From Holophagales bacterium (GTDB lineage Bacteria > Acidobacteriota > Thermoanaerobaculia > Multivoradales > Multivoraceae): DNA of 64,000 nt. The translations under genes were made by a program, and so were the position numbers. The notes beneath the pieces were generated by a model. The model did not search any database and was not told where the DNA came from. It saw only the letters and a list, made by a program, of their open reading frames with translations. The stretch covers positions 1-64,000 of the forward strand of contig VYDI01000049.1 of assembly GCA_009843505.1 (NCBI GenBank), in the 5' to 3' direction. Shown in pieces: positions 36,169-44,202 of the stretch (position 1 is its first letter; the number at the start of each line of letters is the position of its first letter).

Positions 36169-36891
36169 TCAGCCGGTCAACTCGCCCGGCGGCTCCTCTC
36201 CGGCGCCGGCGACCCTCAACTCGTCGTACCAGGTCTTGACCCGTTCCGGCGACCAGGGGGTCACCGCGCAATCGGCCACGAAGTAGACCTGGTCCGCGAT
36301 CTCCTCGACCAATTCGAGGCGGTGGGACGACAGCAGCACTCCCCGGCCGTTGGCGGCGAAGTCCCGGAGCATCCGGCACAGACGCGCTACCGCGACCGGG
36401 TCGAGACCGTTGAACGGCTCGTCCAGGATCAGCAGCTCCGGCTCGTGCAGCAGCGCCGCCGCCAGCGCAAGTTGCCGGCGGTTGCCGGTAGAGAGTTGAT
36501 GGCAAAGGCGGCCCGAAGCGGGCACCTCCAGAGCCTCCAGGAGATCGACGGCGCGCGCGCGGGCCTCGCCGGCATCCAGACCGTACAAGGCGGCGCAGTA
36601 GTCGAGGAACTCAAGCGGCCGCAGGAAGTCGAACAGCTCGTCCTCCTCGAGCAGGATGCCGACGCGGGCCATGACCTCTGGATGGACGCGCGGATCGAAC
36701 CCGAACATCCGTACCGTCCCGCCGTTCGGCTCGGTCAGCCCGAGGCCGAGGCGCATCAGGGTCGTTTTCCCGGCGCCGTTCCTCCCGACCAGGCACTCCA
36801 CCCCGGATCCGATCTCCAGGTTCACGGAGCGTAGAACTTCCAGATCGCCGTAGGACTTGTCGACCGAGTCGAAGCACAGGATCGTCGTCAT
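36169..36891 (-). CDS. ABC transporter ATPase of peptide-linked cassette
   Basis: This 240-aa ATP-binding subunit has Walker A GRNGAGKTT, the signature region LSTGNRRQLAL, Walker B LLILDEPFNGLD and the H-loop LLSSHRLE. It is of the BcrA/ABC-2 exporter type. The signature has N in place of the usual G-G-Q spacing (STGNRRQ). Its ATG overlaps the permease stop by 4 nt. Longer upstream frames lie within the permease gene and are not used. It is the last gene of the cassette that begins with the small secreted peptide at 38826-39086. Confidence 0.93.
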   Translation of the reverse strand: MTTILCFDSVDKSYGDLEVLRSVNLEIGSGVECLVGRNGAGKTTLMRLGLGLTEPNGGTVRMFGFDPRVHPEVMARVGILLEEDELFDFLRPLEFLDYCAALYGLDAGEARARAVDLLEALEVPASGRLCHQLSTGNRRQLALAAALLHEPELLILDEPFNGLDPVAVARLCRMLRDFAANGRGVLLSSHRLELVEEIADQVYFVADCAVTPWSPERVKTWYDELRVAGAGEEPPGELTG

Positions 36892-38483
36892 GGCGCCACC
36901 GCCCATTCCCGCAATCGTCGTCGCAGCCAGTCGCCTCTGCTCAGGAAACCCACCACCGCCGAACAGCCTCCGGCCGAGACCAGCAGCAGGACCGTCAGCG
37001 CGATCACCGCGGTTCCTGAACCGGCAAGCAACCGTGCAGCCACCGCCACGCCGCCAACCACCAGATTGAAGAGCAACCAACCGCAACCGAGCAGCGCCAG
37101 CGCCATCACGCTGGAGTAGAGGTCGCGCTGCTCGTGCAGCTTCGGCCTTCTGGGCAACCAGATCGAGACGGTTGTACCCGCGCCCGCCAGGCACACCAGG
37201 GAGGACGCGGCGATCAGGAACGGAATCGGACGGTCGGCGACCGGGATCCGCTCGGCGAGAAGCCAGGTGACGGTCGACATCTGCAGCAACACCAGGCCGC
37301 CAACGACCGTCACCAGACCCAGCACCTTCCCGGGCAGGCAGGCGCCGAGCGCTCCCTCGGCCGACATCGACAGTCGCCGTGCACCATCCGCCGTGAACCC
37401 GAGCAGATTGGCAAAGAAAGCAAGCCAGAACGCGCAGAGAAAGGCCCCGAGCGCGGAGGCCCCCCAGAGAGCGAAGTGCCCGGTTTCCTCCCCGGCCGCG
37501 AGCTCCTCGCCGCTGAGTACGATCGCCATGAACACCGGCATGATCCAACTGAGCACCAGGTTCAGCCGTACCTGGCGGAAGCGAAGCAACATCCGCGCTT
37601 CCGCGAGAGCAAACACGAAGGTTGGCCGCGACCAGACTCCCGCCGATGCCCAATCGCCGCCGGCCGGCCGCCTCTTCCTCTCGTTGCCCGGTGCCCGCCA
37701 GCCGAGGTTCCACTTCCTTCCGCCGCCGCGATCATCCGGACTCCGCTGCTCCAGAGCGAAACTCGCGGCGATCAAAGCCACCAGCGCGAGCAGCCGACCA
37801 CCGCTGACGGTGCCCTGAGCCCATACCGCTTCGCCGGCCCACAACGGCTCGACGGCGCTCGCCGCCAGGACGATCAAGAGCAGCAGCCCGAGCCCGGCGC
37901 CGAACCATCGCCGCCTGCCTCGTGCCCCGAGAATCACCGCGCCCACCGGGCCCGCGACCACCATCGCACTCAAGGCGGCGACTACGTCCATGCCTTCGAA
38001 GACCCACTCCCGCCCGCGCGGCCATCCGGCGCCCCACAGGCCAAACGCCAGAACCTCATTGAGCAGGACCAGCACCAGCGTCAAGCCCAAGGCGTTCGTT
38101 CCGATCGTCAACGTGGCTCGCCGGCCTGCCGACAGGCCGAATCTCACGCCTGCTCGCCGGTCGAACCAGGGCGCCAGCGGCGCCAACTGGAACAGCGTCA
38201 TGACGACGAAGAACGTGACGATCGCGAAGAGCAGATCGACCGGCAACTCCCCGCGATGTCCCTGTTCCGGACCCGTGATGGCGAAGTAGAAGTTGACGAG
38301 CAGGAGCACTGCCAACGCCCCGCCGAAGACCATCTTCCCCTTCTCGTTCAGCGCCTTCCGCCACGCAGCCATCGCACGAAAGCGAACCACCGTGAGGATC
38401 GTCGCCGCCAGCCACCCTTTCCTGTTGCGAGAACCGTCCGGCACTCGCTCAACCTCCAGGAGCACCACGGTCGGGGCCGCCAT
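36888..38483 (-). CDS. ABC-2 type large permease-like membrane protein
   Basis: This 531-aa protein has about 12 hydrophobic segments, among them MVFGGALAVLLLVNFYFAI, LLFAIVTFFVVMTLFQLAPL and the C-terminal AVIALTVLLLVSAGGCSAVVGF. An intracellular Arg/Lys/Gly-rich linker lies in the middle (RSPDDRGGGRKWN). It resembles large single-chain permeases of peptide-linked exporters more than 6-TM ABC-2 subunits, but I do not recognise a named family. It overlaps the ATPase gene by 4 nt and the 75-aa gene upstream by 35 nt. An internal start near its Met38 is possible, which would reduce the second overlap. Confidence 0.82.
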   Translation of the reverse strand: MAAPTVVLLEVERVPDGSRNRKGWLAATILTVVRFRAMAAWRKALNEKGKMVFGGALAVLLLVNFYFAITGPEQGHRGELPVDLLFAIVTFFVVMTLFQLAPLAPWFDRRAGVRFGLSAGRRATLTIGTNALGLTLVLVLLNEVLAFGLWGAGWPRGREWVFEGMDVVAALSAMVVAGPVGAVILGARGRRRWFGAGLGLLLLIVLAASAVEPLWAGEAVWAQGTVSGGRLLALVALIAASFALEQRSPDDRGGGRKWNLGWRAPGNERKRRPAGGDWASAGVWSRPTFVFALAEARMLLRFRQVRLNLVLSWIMPVFMAIVLSGEELAAGEETGHFALWGASALGAFLCAFWLAFFANLLGFTADGARRLSMSAEGALGACLPGKVLGLVTVVGGLVLLQMSTVTWLLAERIPVADRPIPFLIAASSLVCLAGAGTTVSIWLPRRPKLHEQRDLYSSVMALALLGCGWLLFNLVVGGVAVAARLLAGSGTAVIALTVLLLVSAGGCSAVVGFLSRGDWLRRRLREWAVAP

Positions 38484-38676
38484 CCGACTGTTTGACCTCC
38501 ATCTTGAGCGCCGACTGAATCACGATCCCCAAGCCCGCGAGCGCTACGACGGCCGCGCTGAGAACCATATGCCGAGACTCCCCCCTACACAGCCAACTCC
38601 CAACGAAGCCGCCATTGAGCGTCGCAAGGCACGCACCGGAGATCAACTGCACCAGGATCTTCGTTCGTTCTCGCAT
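38449..38676 (-). CDS. Small two-helix membrane protein of the peptide cassette
   Basis: This 75-aa protein is of unknown family. Two transmembrane stretches are clear: ILVQLISGACLATLNGGFVG and MVLSAAVVALAGLGIVIQS, followed by a short charged tail. GGGAAGGA stands 4-5 nt before the ATG at 38676, a strong ribosome site that supports a real gene. It overlaps the permease start region. Its position between the secreted peptide and the exporter suits an immunity or accessory role, which is inference only. Confidence 0.65.
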   Translation of the reverse strand: MRERTKILVQLISGACLATLNGGFVGSWLCRGESRHMVLSAAVVALAGLGIVIQSALKMEVKQSDGGPDRGAPGG

Positions 38677-38730
38677 CCATCCTTCCCTTCGTCGTCTGAG
38701 GGTCGTCGCCCTACCGCCTTCCGACGATGA

Positions 38731-38764
38731 GGGTGAGCGGATCGGTCCAACGATCCGCCCACCC
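38731..38764 (-). terminator. Strong hairpin between peptide gene and exporter genes
   Basis: GGGTGAGCGGATCG (38731-38744) pairs with CGATCCGCCCACCC (38751-38764) over 14 positions, 13 of them Watson-Crick, around a 6-nt loop. It begins 62 nt after the peptide stop on the minus strand and precedes the 75-aa gene. No T-run follows, so it may be an attenuator or an mRNA-stabilising structure that sets a high peptide-to-transporter ratio. Confidence 0.5.
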
Positions 38765-38825
38765 CCGACGAACGTCGCCAGCCTGAGTTCAGGTTACGGC
38801 GTCCTTGCCAGTTCCATCCCCATCT

Positions 38826-39086
38826 TCAGATGCAGTTGAGCGCGGCCATGTGCAAGGAGAACGAGAATCCAAGTGCTCCCACGAAACCAGCGCCCATCGC
38901 GGGAATACTGAGTCCAAGGCCGATCAGAGCCAAAGCGCAGTCCGCCTTGCCCGCGCCTACGTGGGCGGCCAAGTCCGAGTCTGGGACTACCGTCCCGGTT
39001 TCGGCGAAGGTCGAGTCGCCGCTAACGGGAGCAACCAACGCTAGCAAGGCGAGCGATCCAAGCAAACACGCGAGAGTCTTCTTCAT
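38826..39086 (-). CDS. Small secreted Gly/Ala-rich peptide, candidate bacteriocin-like precursor
   Basis: This 86-aa protein has a textbook Sec signal (MKKTLACLLGSLALLALVAP, predicted cut near VSG/DS). An acidic stretch follows (DSTFAETGTVVPDSD), then a hydrophobic C-terminal core of about 45 residues rich in Gly and Ala (VGAGKADC, MGAGFVGALG) with Cys50 and Cys85 at its two ends. The composition resembles hydrophobic two-cysteine bacteriocins and other membrane-active peptides, but I recognise no family. AAGGA lies 9-10 nt before the ATG, a convincing start. It is encoded first, ahead of a hairpin, a two-helix protein, a large permease and an ATPase on the same strand. Confidence 0.7.
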   Translation of the reverse strand: MKKTLACLLGSLALLALVAPVSGDSTFAETGTVVPDSDLAAHVGAGKADCALALIGLGLSIPAMGAGFVGALGFSFSLHMAALNCI

Positions 39087-39312
39087 ATCTGCGATTCCTT
39101 TCCGTCTCAGTTCAACGATCCTGCCGTTCGAGCCGGCAGAGCTTCGTGAGGGGTCCGCGACGGGTCTCGTTCTGACCGGCGCCAGCGTTGCCCCTCACCG
39201 ACCAAGACGAAATCCGTCTCCGCACTTCGTACGCTCCCGGGCCCCTTGGCCGATCCGCCTGGTTGAGCCCACGCACGCCTGAACGCGAAGTCGAATCGGG
39301 GCGACCTGAGCC
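39087..39312 (-). promoter_or_regulatory. Intergenic leader region of the peptide gene with stem-loops
   Basis: This 226-bp gap upstream of the peptide gene holds no credible reading frame. Two potential stem-loops are visible: CTGCCG/CGGCAG at 39121-39139, and GTGAGGGG at 39146-39153 with CCCCTCAC at 39191-39198. No convincing -35/-10 pair was found. It probably contains the promoter and a structured leader. Confidence 0.35.
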
Positions 39313-39654
39313 CTATCTCAGCGCTGTCTCGATGCCGAGCGCCCTTGCGACGGCGTCGTCCAGTTCGGCCATCCTGGTCTGCGGTAGATCGGCGACGAAG
39401 CCGGTGAGCTTCGACTTGAACATCAGCGCCAGGAAGTCACAGCGGATCGAGCAGTCCGTTGGCAGGCCGTCAGCAGGCCCCAAGACCACTTCGGTTGAGA
39501 GGCCAAGATGCTCCCGGTAGATCGGAGCACAGACAACCGTTGAGACGTCCTCGTTCTCAGCAATGAAGGGTCGAGACACGACGACGTAGAAGCCCGGCTT
39601 GCGGCCCCTCTCCGGCACCCGTTCCCGAGTTCGGTAGATGGCCCCTCGCTTCAA
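39313..39654 (-). CDS. MazF/PemK-family toxin
   Basis: This 113-aa protein has the SH3-like barrel of the PemK/MazF endoribonuclease family: RGAIYRTRERVPERGRKPGFYVVVSRPFI, then VVCAPIYREHLGLSTEVVLGPADGLPTDCSIRCDFLALMFKSKLTGFVADL. The RP of VVSRPF and the internal S-x-x-x-C-D segment match the family. It should cleave mRNA when freed from its antitoxin. It begins with TTG overlapping the antitoxin stop (TTGA), which couples its translation. Confidence 0.9.
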   Translation of the reverse strand: MKRGAIYRTRERVPERGRKPGFYVVVSRPFIAENEDVSTVVCAPIYREHLGLSTEVVLGPADGLPTDCSIRCDFLALMFKSKLTGFVADLPQTRMAELDDAVARALGIETALR

Positions 39655-39887
39655 GTCGGCGCCTGTTCGGCAACGAGGGCAGTCAGTTCGTCGGCCAGAG
39701 CCTCCTTGTGCTCTCGGATGATCCGCCGCTCGCGGTCCTCCTCACGCCGCCGTCGCTCGCGCGCCACGTATCCACTCAGGGCCGCCCTCACCAGCGCAGA
39801 CCGACTGGAGTACCGGTCGGATGACGCCGTCAGCTCGTCCACACGGTCCAGGGTCGCTTCGTCGATGGTCACGGCTATGGTTCTCAT
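39651..39887 (-). CDS. Ribbon-helix-helix antitoxin
   Basis: This 78-aa protein has an N-terminal RHH domain (MRTIAVTIDEATLDRVDELTASSDRYSSRSALVRAALSGYV). A highly charged helix with Arg/Glu repeats follows, and would contact the toxin. It pairs with the MazF-like gene, overlapping it by 4 nt. No Shine-Dalgarno precedes the ATG; the predicted -10 box lies about 7 nt upstream, so the mRNA may be leaderless. Confidence 0.9.
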   Translation of the reverse strand: MRTIAVTIDEATLDRVDELTASSDRYSSRSALVRAALSGYVARERRRREEDRERRIIREHKEALADELTALVAEQAPT

Positions 39888-39894
39888 ATTGGGA

Positions 39895-39926
39895 ACGATA
39901 TTGACTCAGTGGCGCTCAAGTCAATA
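39895..39926 (-). promoter_or_regulatory. Promoter and operator of the RHH-MazF pair
   Basis: On the minus strand TTGACT (39924-39919) and TATCGT (39900-39895) form -35 and -10 boxes 18 bp apart. An inverted repeat, TATTGACT at 39899-39906 and AGTCAATA at 39919-39926, overlaps both boxes, which is the expected geometry for autorepression by the RHH antitoxin. Confidence 0.6.
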
Positions 39927-39931
39927 CTCCC

Positions 39932-41305
39932 TCAATCCACCTCCCACTTCCCCGCCTCCGCCATCGCCTTCCGGTACGCCGACAGGCAGTACCAGAACAG
40001 GAGCGCGCCCGCCGGCTTGAAGATCGCCTGCATGGTGGCAAGCGAGTAGTGGACCTTGCCGTCGTCCTGGAAGAGGAAACCGGTGAAGGCGGCCAGGGTG
40101 CTGGTGCCGAAGGCCATGCCGATGAAGCTGGTCAGGAAGATGTAGAAGGCCGTGGCCTGGCCGCGCATCTGGTTGGGCGTGATCGGCTGGAACGCGGCCG
40201 CCATCACCCCGAGGTAGGCGCCCGAGAAGATCATCCCGGGGATCAGGACCAGCAGGGTGAGCGTCGCGCTGCCGACCAGCGGGGCCGCGACCGAGGGTGG
40301 CGTGGCAATCAGGGTCGTCGCCAGCAGCGTCCGTACGTAGGCGTCCCTGTAGCCGCGCGCCGCGAGGCGGTTGGCGATCCAGGGCGCGACCATGATGCCG
40401 ACGACCCCGGTGATGATCGAGATCGTCCCGTAGCTCGTTCCGGCGTCCCCGCGGCTCAGGCCGTAGTTGCGGACGAGGAACTCGGGGTACCAGGCGGACG
40501 AGCCGTAGCCAGCCATCGCCAGCATGGACGAGCCGATGAACAGCGGCAGGTAGACGCGCTTGCGCTCCCAGATGAACCTGACGAACTCGCCGACCGGCAG
40601 ATGCTCCCTTCCGCTCCGCGAGACCGCCAGCTCCTTGCGTTGCGGCTCGACCATCGTCAGCAGCAGGAGCGCCAGCAGAACCCCCGGCAGGCCGACCGTC
40701 ACCAAGGTCGCCTGCCAGGGCTGCAGCGTGCCGATGACCGGCAGGTCGATCGGCCCGATGCGTGTGTAGTAGTCGATGAGCAGGCCGCCGATCACCAGGG
40801 CAAAGCCGCCGCCGACCCGCACGCCCGTCTTGTAGAAGGACATCGCGTAACCGAAGTGGGCCGGGCGGAAGCTGTCGGTGATGATCGAGTAGGCGGGCGG
40901 CGCGAGCCCGGCCTCGCCGGCGCCGACCGCCATCCGCGACGCGAACAGTTGGGTCACGCTGTTGGCCAAACCGCCAGCCGCCGTCGCCAGGCTCCAGAAG
41001 GCGACGCTGGCGGCGACGATGACCCTGCGCGAGTAGTGGTCGGCGAGCCGGCCCAGCGGAAAGCTGGCGAAGCTGTAGACCAGCGCGAACGCGGCACCTG
41101 CGAGCAGGCTGTACTGGAAGTCGGTGATCCCGAACTGCTCCCGGATCGGGCCGACCAGGAGGGAGAGGATGTTGCGGTCGAGAAACGACAGCACGTAGGC
41201 GAGGAACAGGAGGACGACGCCGTAGTTGGCGGCGCCGAGCGACGGGTAGCCTGCGGCCGTCTCCGCCGACCCGGCTTCGCCCGCGGGCCTGGTGTCGACG
41301 GTCAA
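39932..41305 (-). CDS. MFS transporter
   Basis: This 457-aa major facilitator has 12 transmembrane segments, the loop 2-3 motif PLGRLADHYSRR, and FLDRNILSLLVGPIREQFGITDFQ at helix 1. This is characteristic of the group near the spinster/ACS-type MFS common next to catabolic genes. Translation appears to begin at TTG overlapping the stop of the amidohydrolase gene (TTGA), so the two are coupled. It may carry N-acyl-D-amino acids or their products. Confidence 0.9.
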   Translation of the reverse strand: MTVDTRPAGEAGSAETAAGYPSLGAANYGVVLLFLAYVLSFLDRNILSLLVGPIREQFGITDFQYSLLAGAAFALVYSFASFPLGRLADHYSRRVIVAASVAFWSLATAAGGLANSVTQLFASRMAVGAGEAGLAPPAYSIITDSFRPAHFGYAMSFYKTGVRVGGGFALVIGGLLIDYYTRIGPIDLPVIGTLQPWQATLVTVGLPGVLLALLLLTMVEPQRKELAVSRSGREHLPVGEFVRFIWERKRVYLPLFIGSSMLAMAGYGSSAWYPEFLVRNYGLSRGDAGTSYGTISIITGVVGIMVAPWIANRLAARGYRDAYVRTLLATTLIATPPSVAAPLVGSATLTLLVLIPGMIFSGAYLGVMAAAFQPITPNQMRGQATAFYIFLTSFIGMAFGTSTLAAFTGFLFQDDGKVHYSLATMQAIFKPAGALLFWYCLSAYRKAMAEAGKWEVD

Positions 41306-42900
41306 CGCGCGAAGCGGCCGATGATCGGACGACCGGGATTGACTCCTTCCACGGTCTCACCGTCGCGTACGACGAACACGCCGTTCACCATCGTGTGGAC
41401 GATGCCCTCCGAGAACGACAGCCCGCCCTCGAAGGTGGCGGTGTCAATCACCGTGTCCGGGTCGAACACCACGATGTCCGCGTCGGCGCCGACCTGGATC
41501 CGGCCCTTCCGCCTCATCTGATCGGACATCGACGCCACCCGGTCCGCCGGGAGCAGGCTCATCTTCAACAGCGCCGTCATCAGGTCGAGCGTGCCCCGCT
41601 CGCGCACGTACCGCCCGAGAATCCGGGAGTAGGTCCCGGCCGTCCGCGGGTGCGCTCCCGGAGCGTAGGGCATGCCGTCGGAGGCGACGATCACCCAGTC
41701 GTTGTCCAGGGCCGTCTCGATCCACTCCTCCTTCATGAAGTGGAGAATCACGGTTCCCCCCTCGCGGCGATACCGCTCGAAGGTCTCCTTCGTCAGCCTC
41801 TCCCCCGTCTCCTCCCACTGCAGGTCGCCGTAGTCGATCTGCAGGCGGTCCTGCCAGCCCTCGTCGAAGATGGAGGACTCGAGGCTGGTCGAGCCAGCGG
41901 TGTAGGGGTACGCCTCCGTCGTCACGTCGAGCCCCAGGCGGGCAGCGCCGTCGATCATGTCGAGGACCGTGTCGATCTCTCCCAGCGCCATGCTGTTGAC
42001 GTGCACGATGTGCAGGGGCGCCCCGGTGGCGACCGCGTTGGCCAGGACTTCCTGCATCGCGTCGATGCTCATCGAGCGTACGTGCGTGTGGATCGTGGCC
42101 CGCTTCTCGCCGGCGAAGCGGAAGACCTCGAAGATCTCCCCGCGGGTCGCGCCGGGGTAGTACTGGGTCGCCATTCCGATGCCCAGCGCGCCCTCCTCGA
42201 GCCCGCGCTGCAGATGCTCCAGCATGGCGGGGAAGCGCTCGGGCGCCAGTTCCGCGTAGTACGTCCTTTGCGCGGCATCGCGCATGGAGTCAAGCGGTTC
42301 GTCCTCGGCGCCGGCAGCCGCGAAGGCCGCCGCAAGGTCCGCGCGTTCCTCCTCCGGGACGATCTCCAGGCCCCTCAGGGCACCGTGATTGACCGTGGCG
42401 CCGTAGTTCACGAGCGACCTGCCCCGTCGAGAGTCCAGGAACGACCCGACATCCGGCACGCCCCACTCGAGCTCCAGCGCCGTGGTCACGCCGTCCCTCG
42501 CCTGATACTCGTGGGCCCGTGGACCCTGCCCGTGGGCGTGGAGGTCGACGAAACCCGGGGCCAGGACCAGCCCGGCGGCGTCGATCAGGATGCCTCCGTC
42601 GGCGAGCGAGTCCGCGAGGGGCTCCTCCGTGAGGGCCGCGATGACGTCGCCGCGGATGCCCACGTTCCTGACCTCGTCGAGCCTCCTCTCGGGGTCGATG
42701 ACGCGGGCACCCTGGAAGACGACGTCGAACTCCTGGATGTCGGCTTCGCTGGTCCCGTTGGTGGCGGGGTTGCAGGCGAGGAAAAGCGCGGCGAGGAGCG
42801 CCGCGGCTGCGGAGCCGGCCTTGCGGCCGGCACGTCTACTCCGCCGCCTGCGGCGGCAGCCGGCGGGGACGCCGGCGCACCCAGTGTGGAGCGTCGTCAT
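41302..42900 (-). CDS. D-aminoacylase-like amidohydrolase, lipoprotein
   Basis: This protein of up to 532 aa belongs to the amidohydrolase superfamily: VIDPERRLDEVRNVGIRGDVI, GFVDLHAHGQG (HxH), TIHTHVRSM, LHIVHVNSMA and IVASDGMPY supply the metal-site residues. The closest match is the D-aminoacylase/N-acyl-D-glutamate deacylase group. The N-terminus is odd: residues 4-14 (LHTGCAGVPAG) are encoded by a copy of the dispersed palindromic repeat. Arg-rich residues and then a lipoprotein signal follow (AAAALLAALFLAC). The repeat seems to have been inserted at the gene start and read through in frame. It is coupled to the MFS gene. Confidence 0.87.
   Translation of the reverse strand: MTTLHTGCAGVPAGCRRRRRSRRAGRKAGSAAAALLAALFLACNPATNGTSEADIQEFDVVFQGARVIDPERRLDEVRNVGIRGDVIAALTEEPLADSLADGGILIDAAGLVLAPGFVDLHAHGQGPRAHEYQARDGVTTALELEWGVPDVGSFLDSRRGRSLVNYGATVNHGALRGLEIVPEEERADLAAAFAAAGAEDEPLDSMRDAAQRTYYAELAPERFPAMLEHLQRGLEEGALGIGMATQYYPGATRGEIFEVFRFAGEKRATIHTHVRSMSIDAMQEVLANAVATGAPLHIVHVNSMALGEIDTVLDMIDGAARLGLDVTTEAYPYTAGSTSLESSIFDEGWQDRLQIDYGDLQWEETGERLTKETFERYRREGGTVILHFMKEEWIETALDNDWVIVASDGMPYAPGAHPRTAGTYSRILGRYVRERGTLDLMTALLKMSLLPADRVASMSDQMRRKGRIQVGADADIVVFDPDTVIDTATFEGGLSFSEGIVHTMVNGVFVVRDGETVEGVNPGRPIIGRFAR
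42841..42885. repeat. Dispersed palindromic repeat, variant A (copy 4), inside a reading frame
   Basis: The 27-bp copy at 42859-42885 is identical to those at 23558 and 52617. It is preceded by a hairpin CCGCCGC/GCGGCGG at 42841-42856. Unlike the other copies it falls within codons 6-14 of the D-aminoacylase-like gene. Confidence 0.85.
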
Positions 42901-43008
42901 TCTTCAGCACCTGTTCCCAGGAAGATTGGCCCAGGATTCGTCGATGGTATACACCACGACTGCGCCACAGCCGCAGCTGATCGATCCCCAACCTGGGAGC
43001 CACGAGCC

Positions 43009-44202
43009 ATGCCAAAGGCAACACCCGCGCGTACCCGCCTGTCACGCCGAACGCTACTCGGGCAAGGCGCCGGGGCGGGCGCCCTCCTCGCCGCGTCGAC
43101 GGTCGGGGCGCCGTACCTCGCCTTCGGCAGGCACAGGTTGTTCGCCCAGAGCGAGGCGCGGTACTCGACGCGGGCAGTCGACCTGATGGGCGACTCGCTG
43201 GTCATCGACATGCTGAGTCCGCTCACGCTGGCGTCGTCGACCATGCGGGCCTGGTACGGCAACCCGCAGAACATCCCCGAGTCGTTCTGGAACGATCTCG
43301 ACCTTTCCGGGATCGACGCCGTTCTCGACGCGGTGGGAACCGGCCCCTTCGGCGCCAGGGAATCCGTTCTGGAGCGGGTGGCGGGAGTCAACGGCGTCGT
43401 CGCGCACAACGGGCACCGGATGCTCCGCGTCGCTCGAGCCGCGGACCTCGACGAGGCGGCGCGAAGCGGCCGCGTCGGCATGATCTTCGGCGTGCAGAAC
43501 GCCGATCACTTCCACTCGCTGGACGACGTCGACTACTTCTACGGCCTCGGCCAGCGCGTGTCGCAGTTGACCTACAACGCGCGCAACCTGATCGGCACCG
43601 GAGCGACCGACCGGATCGACGGCGGCCTGTCGAACTGGGGGGTCGCGATCATCGAGCGGATGAACGATGTCGGGATGGCCGTGGACGTGTCGCACTGCGG
43701 CGACCGCACGTCGCTCGACGCCTTCGAAGCCTCGAGGAAGCCCGTCCTGGTCACCCACTCGAACGTCCGGGCGCTCGCCGACGGTCACGTCCGCTGCAAG
43801 CCGGACGAGGTCATCGACGCGGTCAGGAAGGCCGGCAGCGTCTTCGGCGTGACGAACATTCGGATGTTCGTCAAGGCCGACGAGCCGACGACCGTCGAGC
43901 ACTATCTCGACCACTTCGACTACCTGACGAAGCGGATCGGCGCCGAGCACGTGGGCATCGGCAGCGACATCGACCTCTACGGCTACGACGACATGCCGAA
44001 GGCGGACTACGAGCGGCTCAAGGCCGCCTACCAGCAGGGCAAGTACCGTTTCCGGGACCAGATCGACATCCCGGAGGTGGCCCACCCCCAACGGGTCTTC
44101 GACCTCACCGAGGGCCTGATCCGACGGGGCTACACGGACCTCGACATTCGCGGCATCCTCGGCGGCAACTTCCGCCGGGTTCTGGAGGAGATCTGGGGAT
44201 GA
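43009..44202 (+). CDS. M19 dipeptidase-like protein lacking part of the metal site, Tat-exported
   Basis: This 397-aa protein has a twin-arginine signal (SRRTLLGQGAGAGALLAAS). The M19 barrel is clear, with His in VDVSHCGDRTS, His in LVTHSNVRAL and Asp in IGIGSDIDLYG. However the N-terminal HxD that binds the first zinc is replaced (SLVIDMLSPLT), and the bridging Glu appears as Gln in IFGVQNADH. It is therefore likely to have lost or changed dipeptidase activity. Compare the intact paralogue at 17342-18445. It is divergent from the D-aminoacylase gene and overlaps the next gene by 4 nt. Confidence 0.88.
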   Translation: MPKATPARTRLSRRTLLGQGAGAGALLAASTVGAPYLAFGRHRLFAQSEARYSTRAVDLMGDSLVIDMLSPLTLASSTMRAWYGNPQNIPESFWNDLDLSGIDAVLDAVGTGPFGARESVLERVAGVNGVVAHNGHRMLRVARAADLDEAARSGRVGMIFGVQNADHFHSLDDVDYFYGLGQRVSQLTYNARNLIGTGATDRIDGGLSNWGVAIIERMNDVGMAVDVSHCGDRTSLDAFEASRKPVLVTHSNVRALADGHVRCKPDEVIDAVRKAGSVFGVTNIRMFVKADEPTTVEHYLDHFDYLTKRIGAEHVGIGSDIDLYGYDDMPKADYERLKAAYQQGKYRFRDQIDIPEVAHPQRVFDLTEGLIRRGYTDLDIRGILGGNFRRVLEEIWG

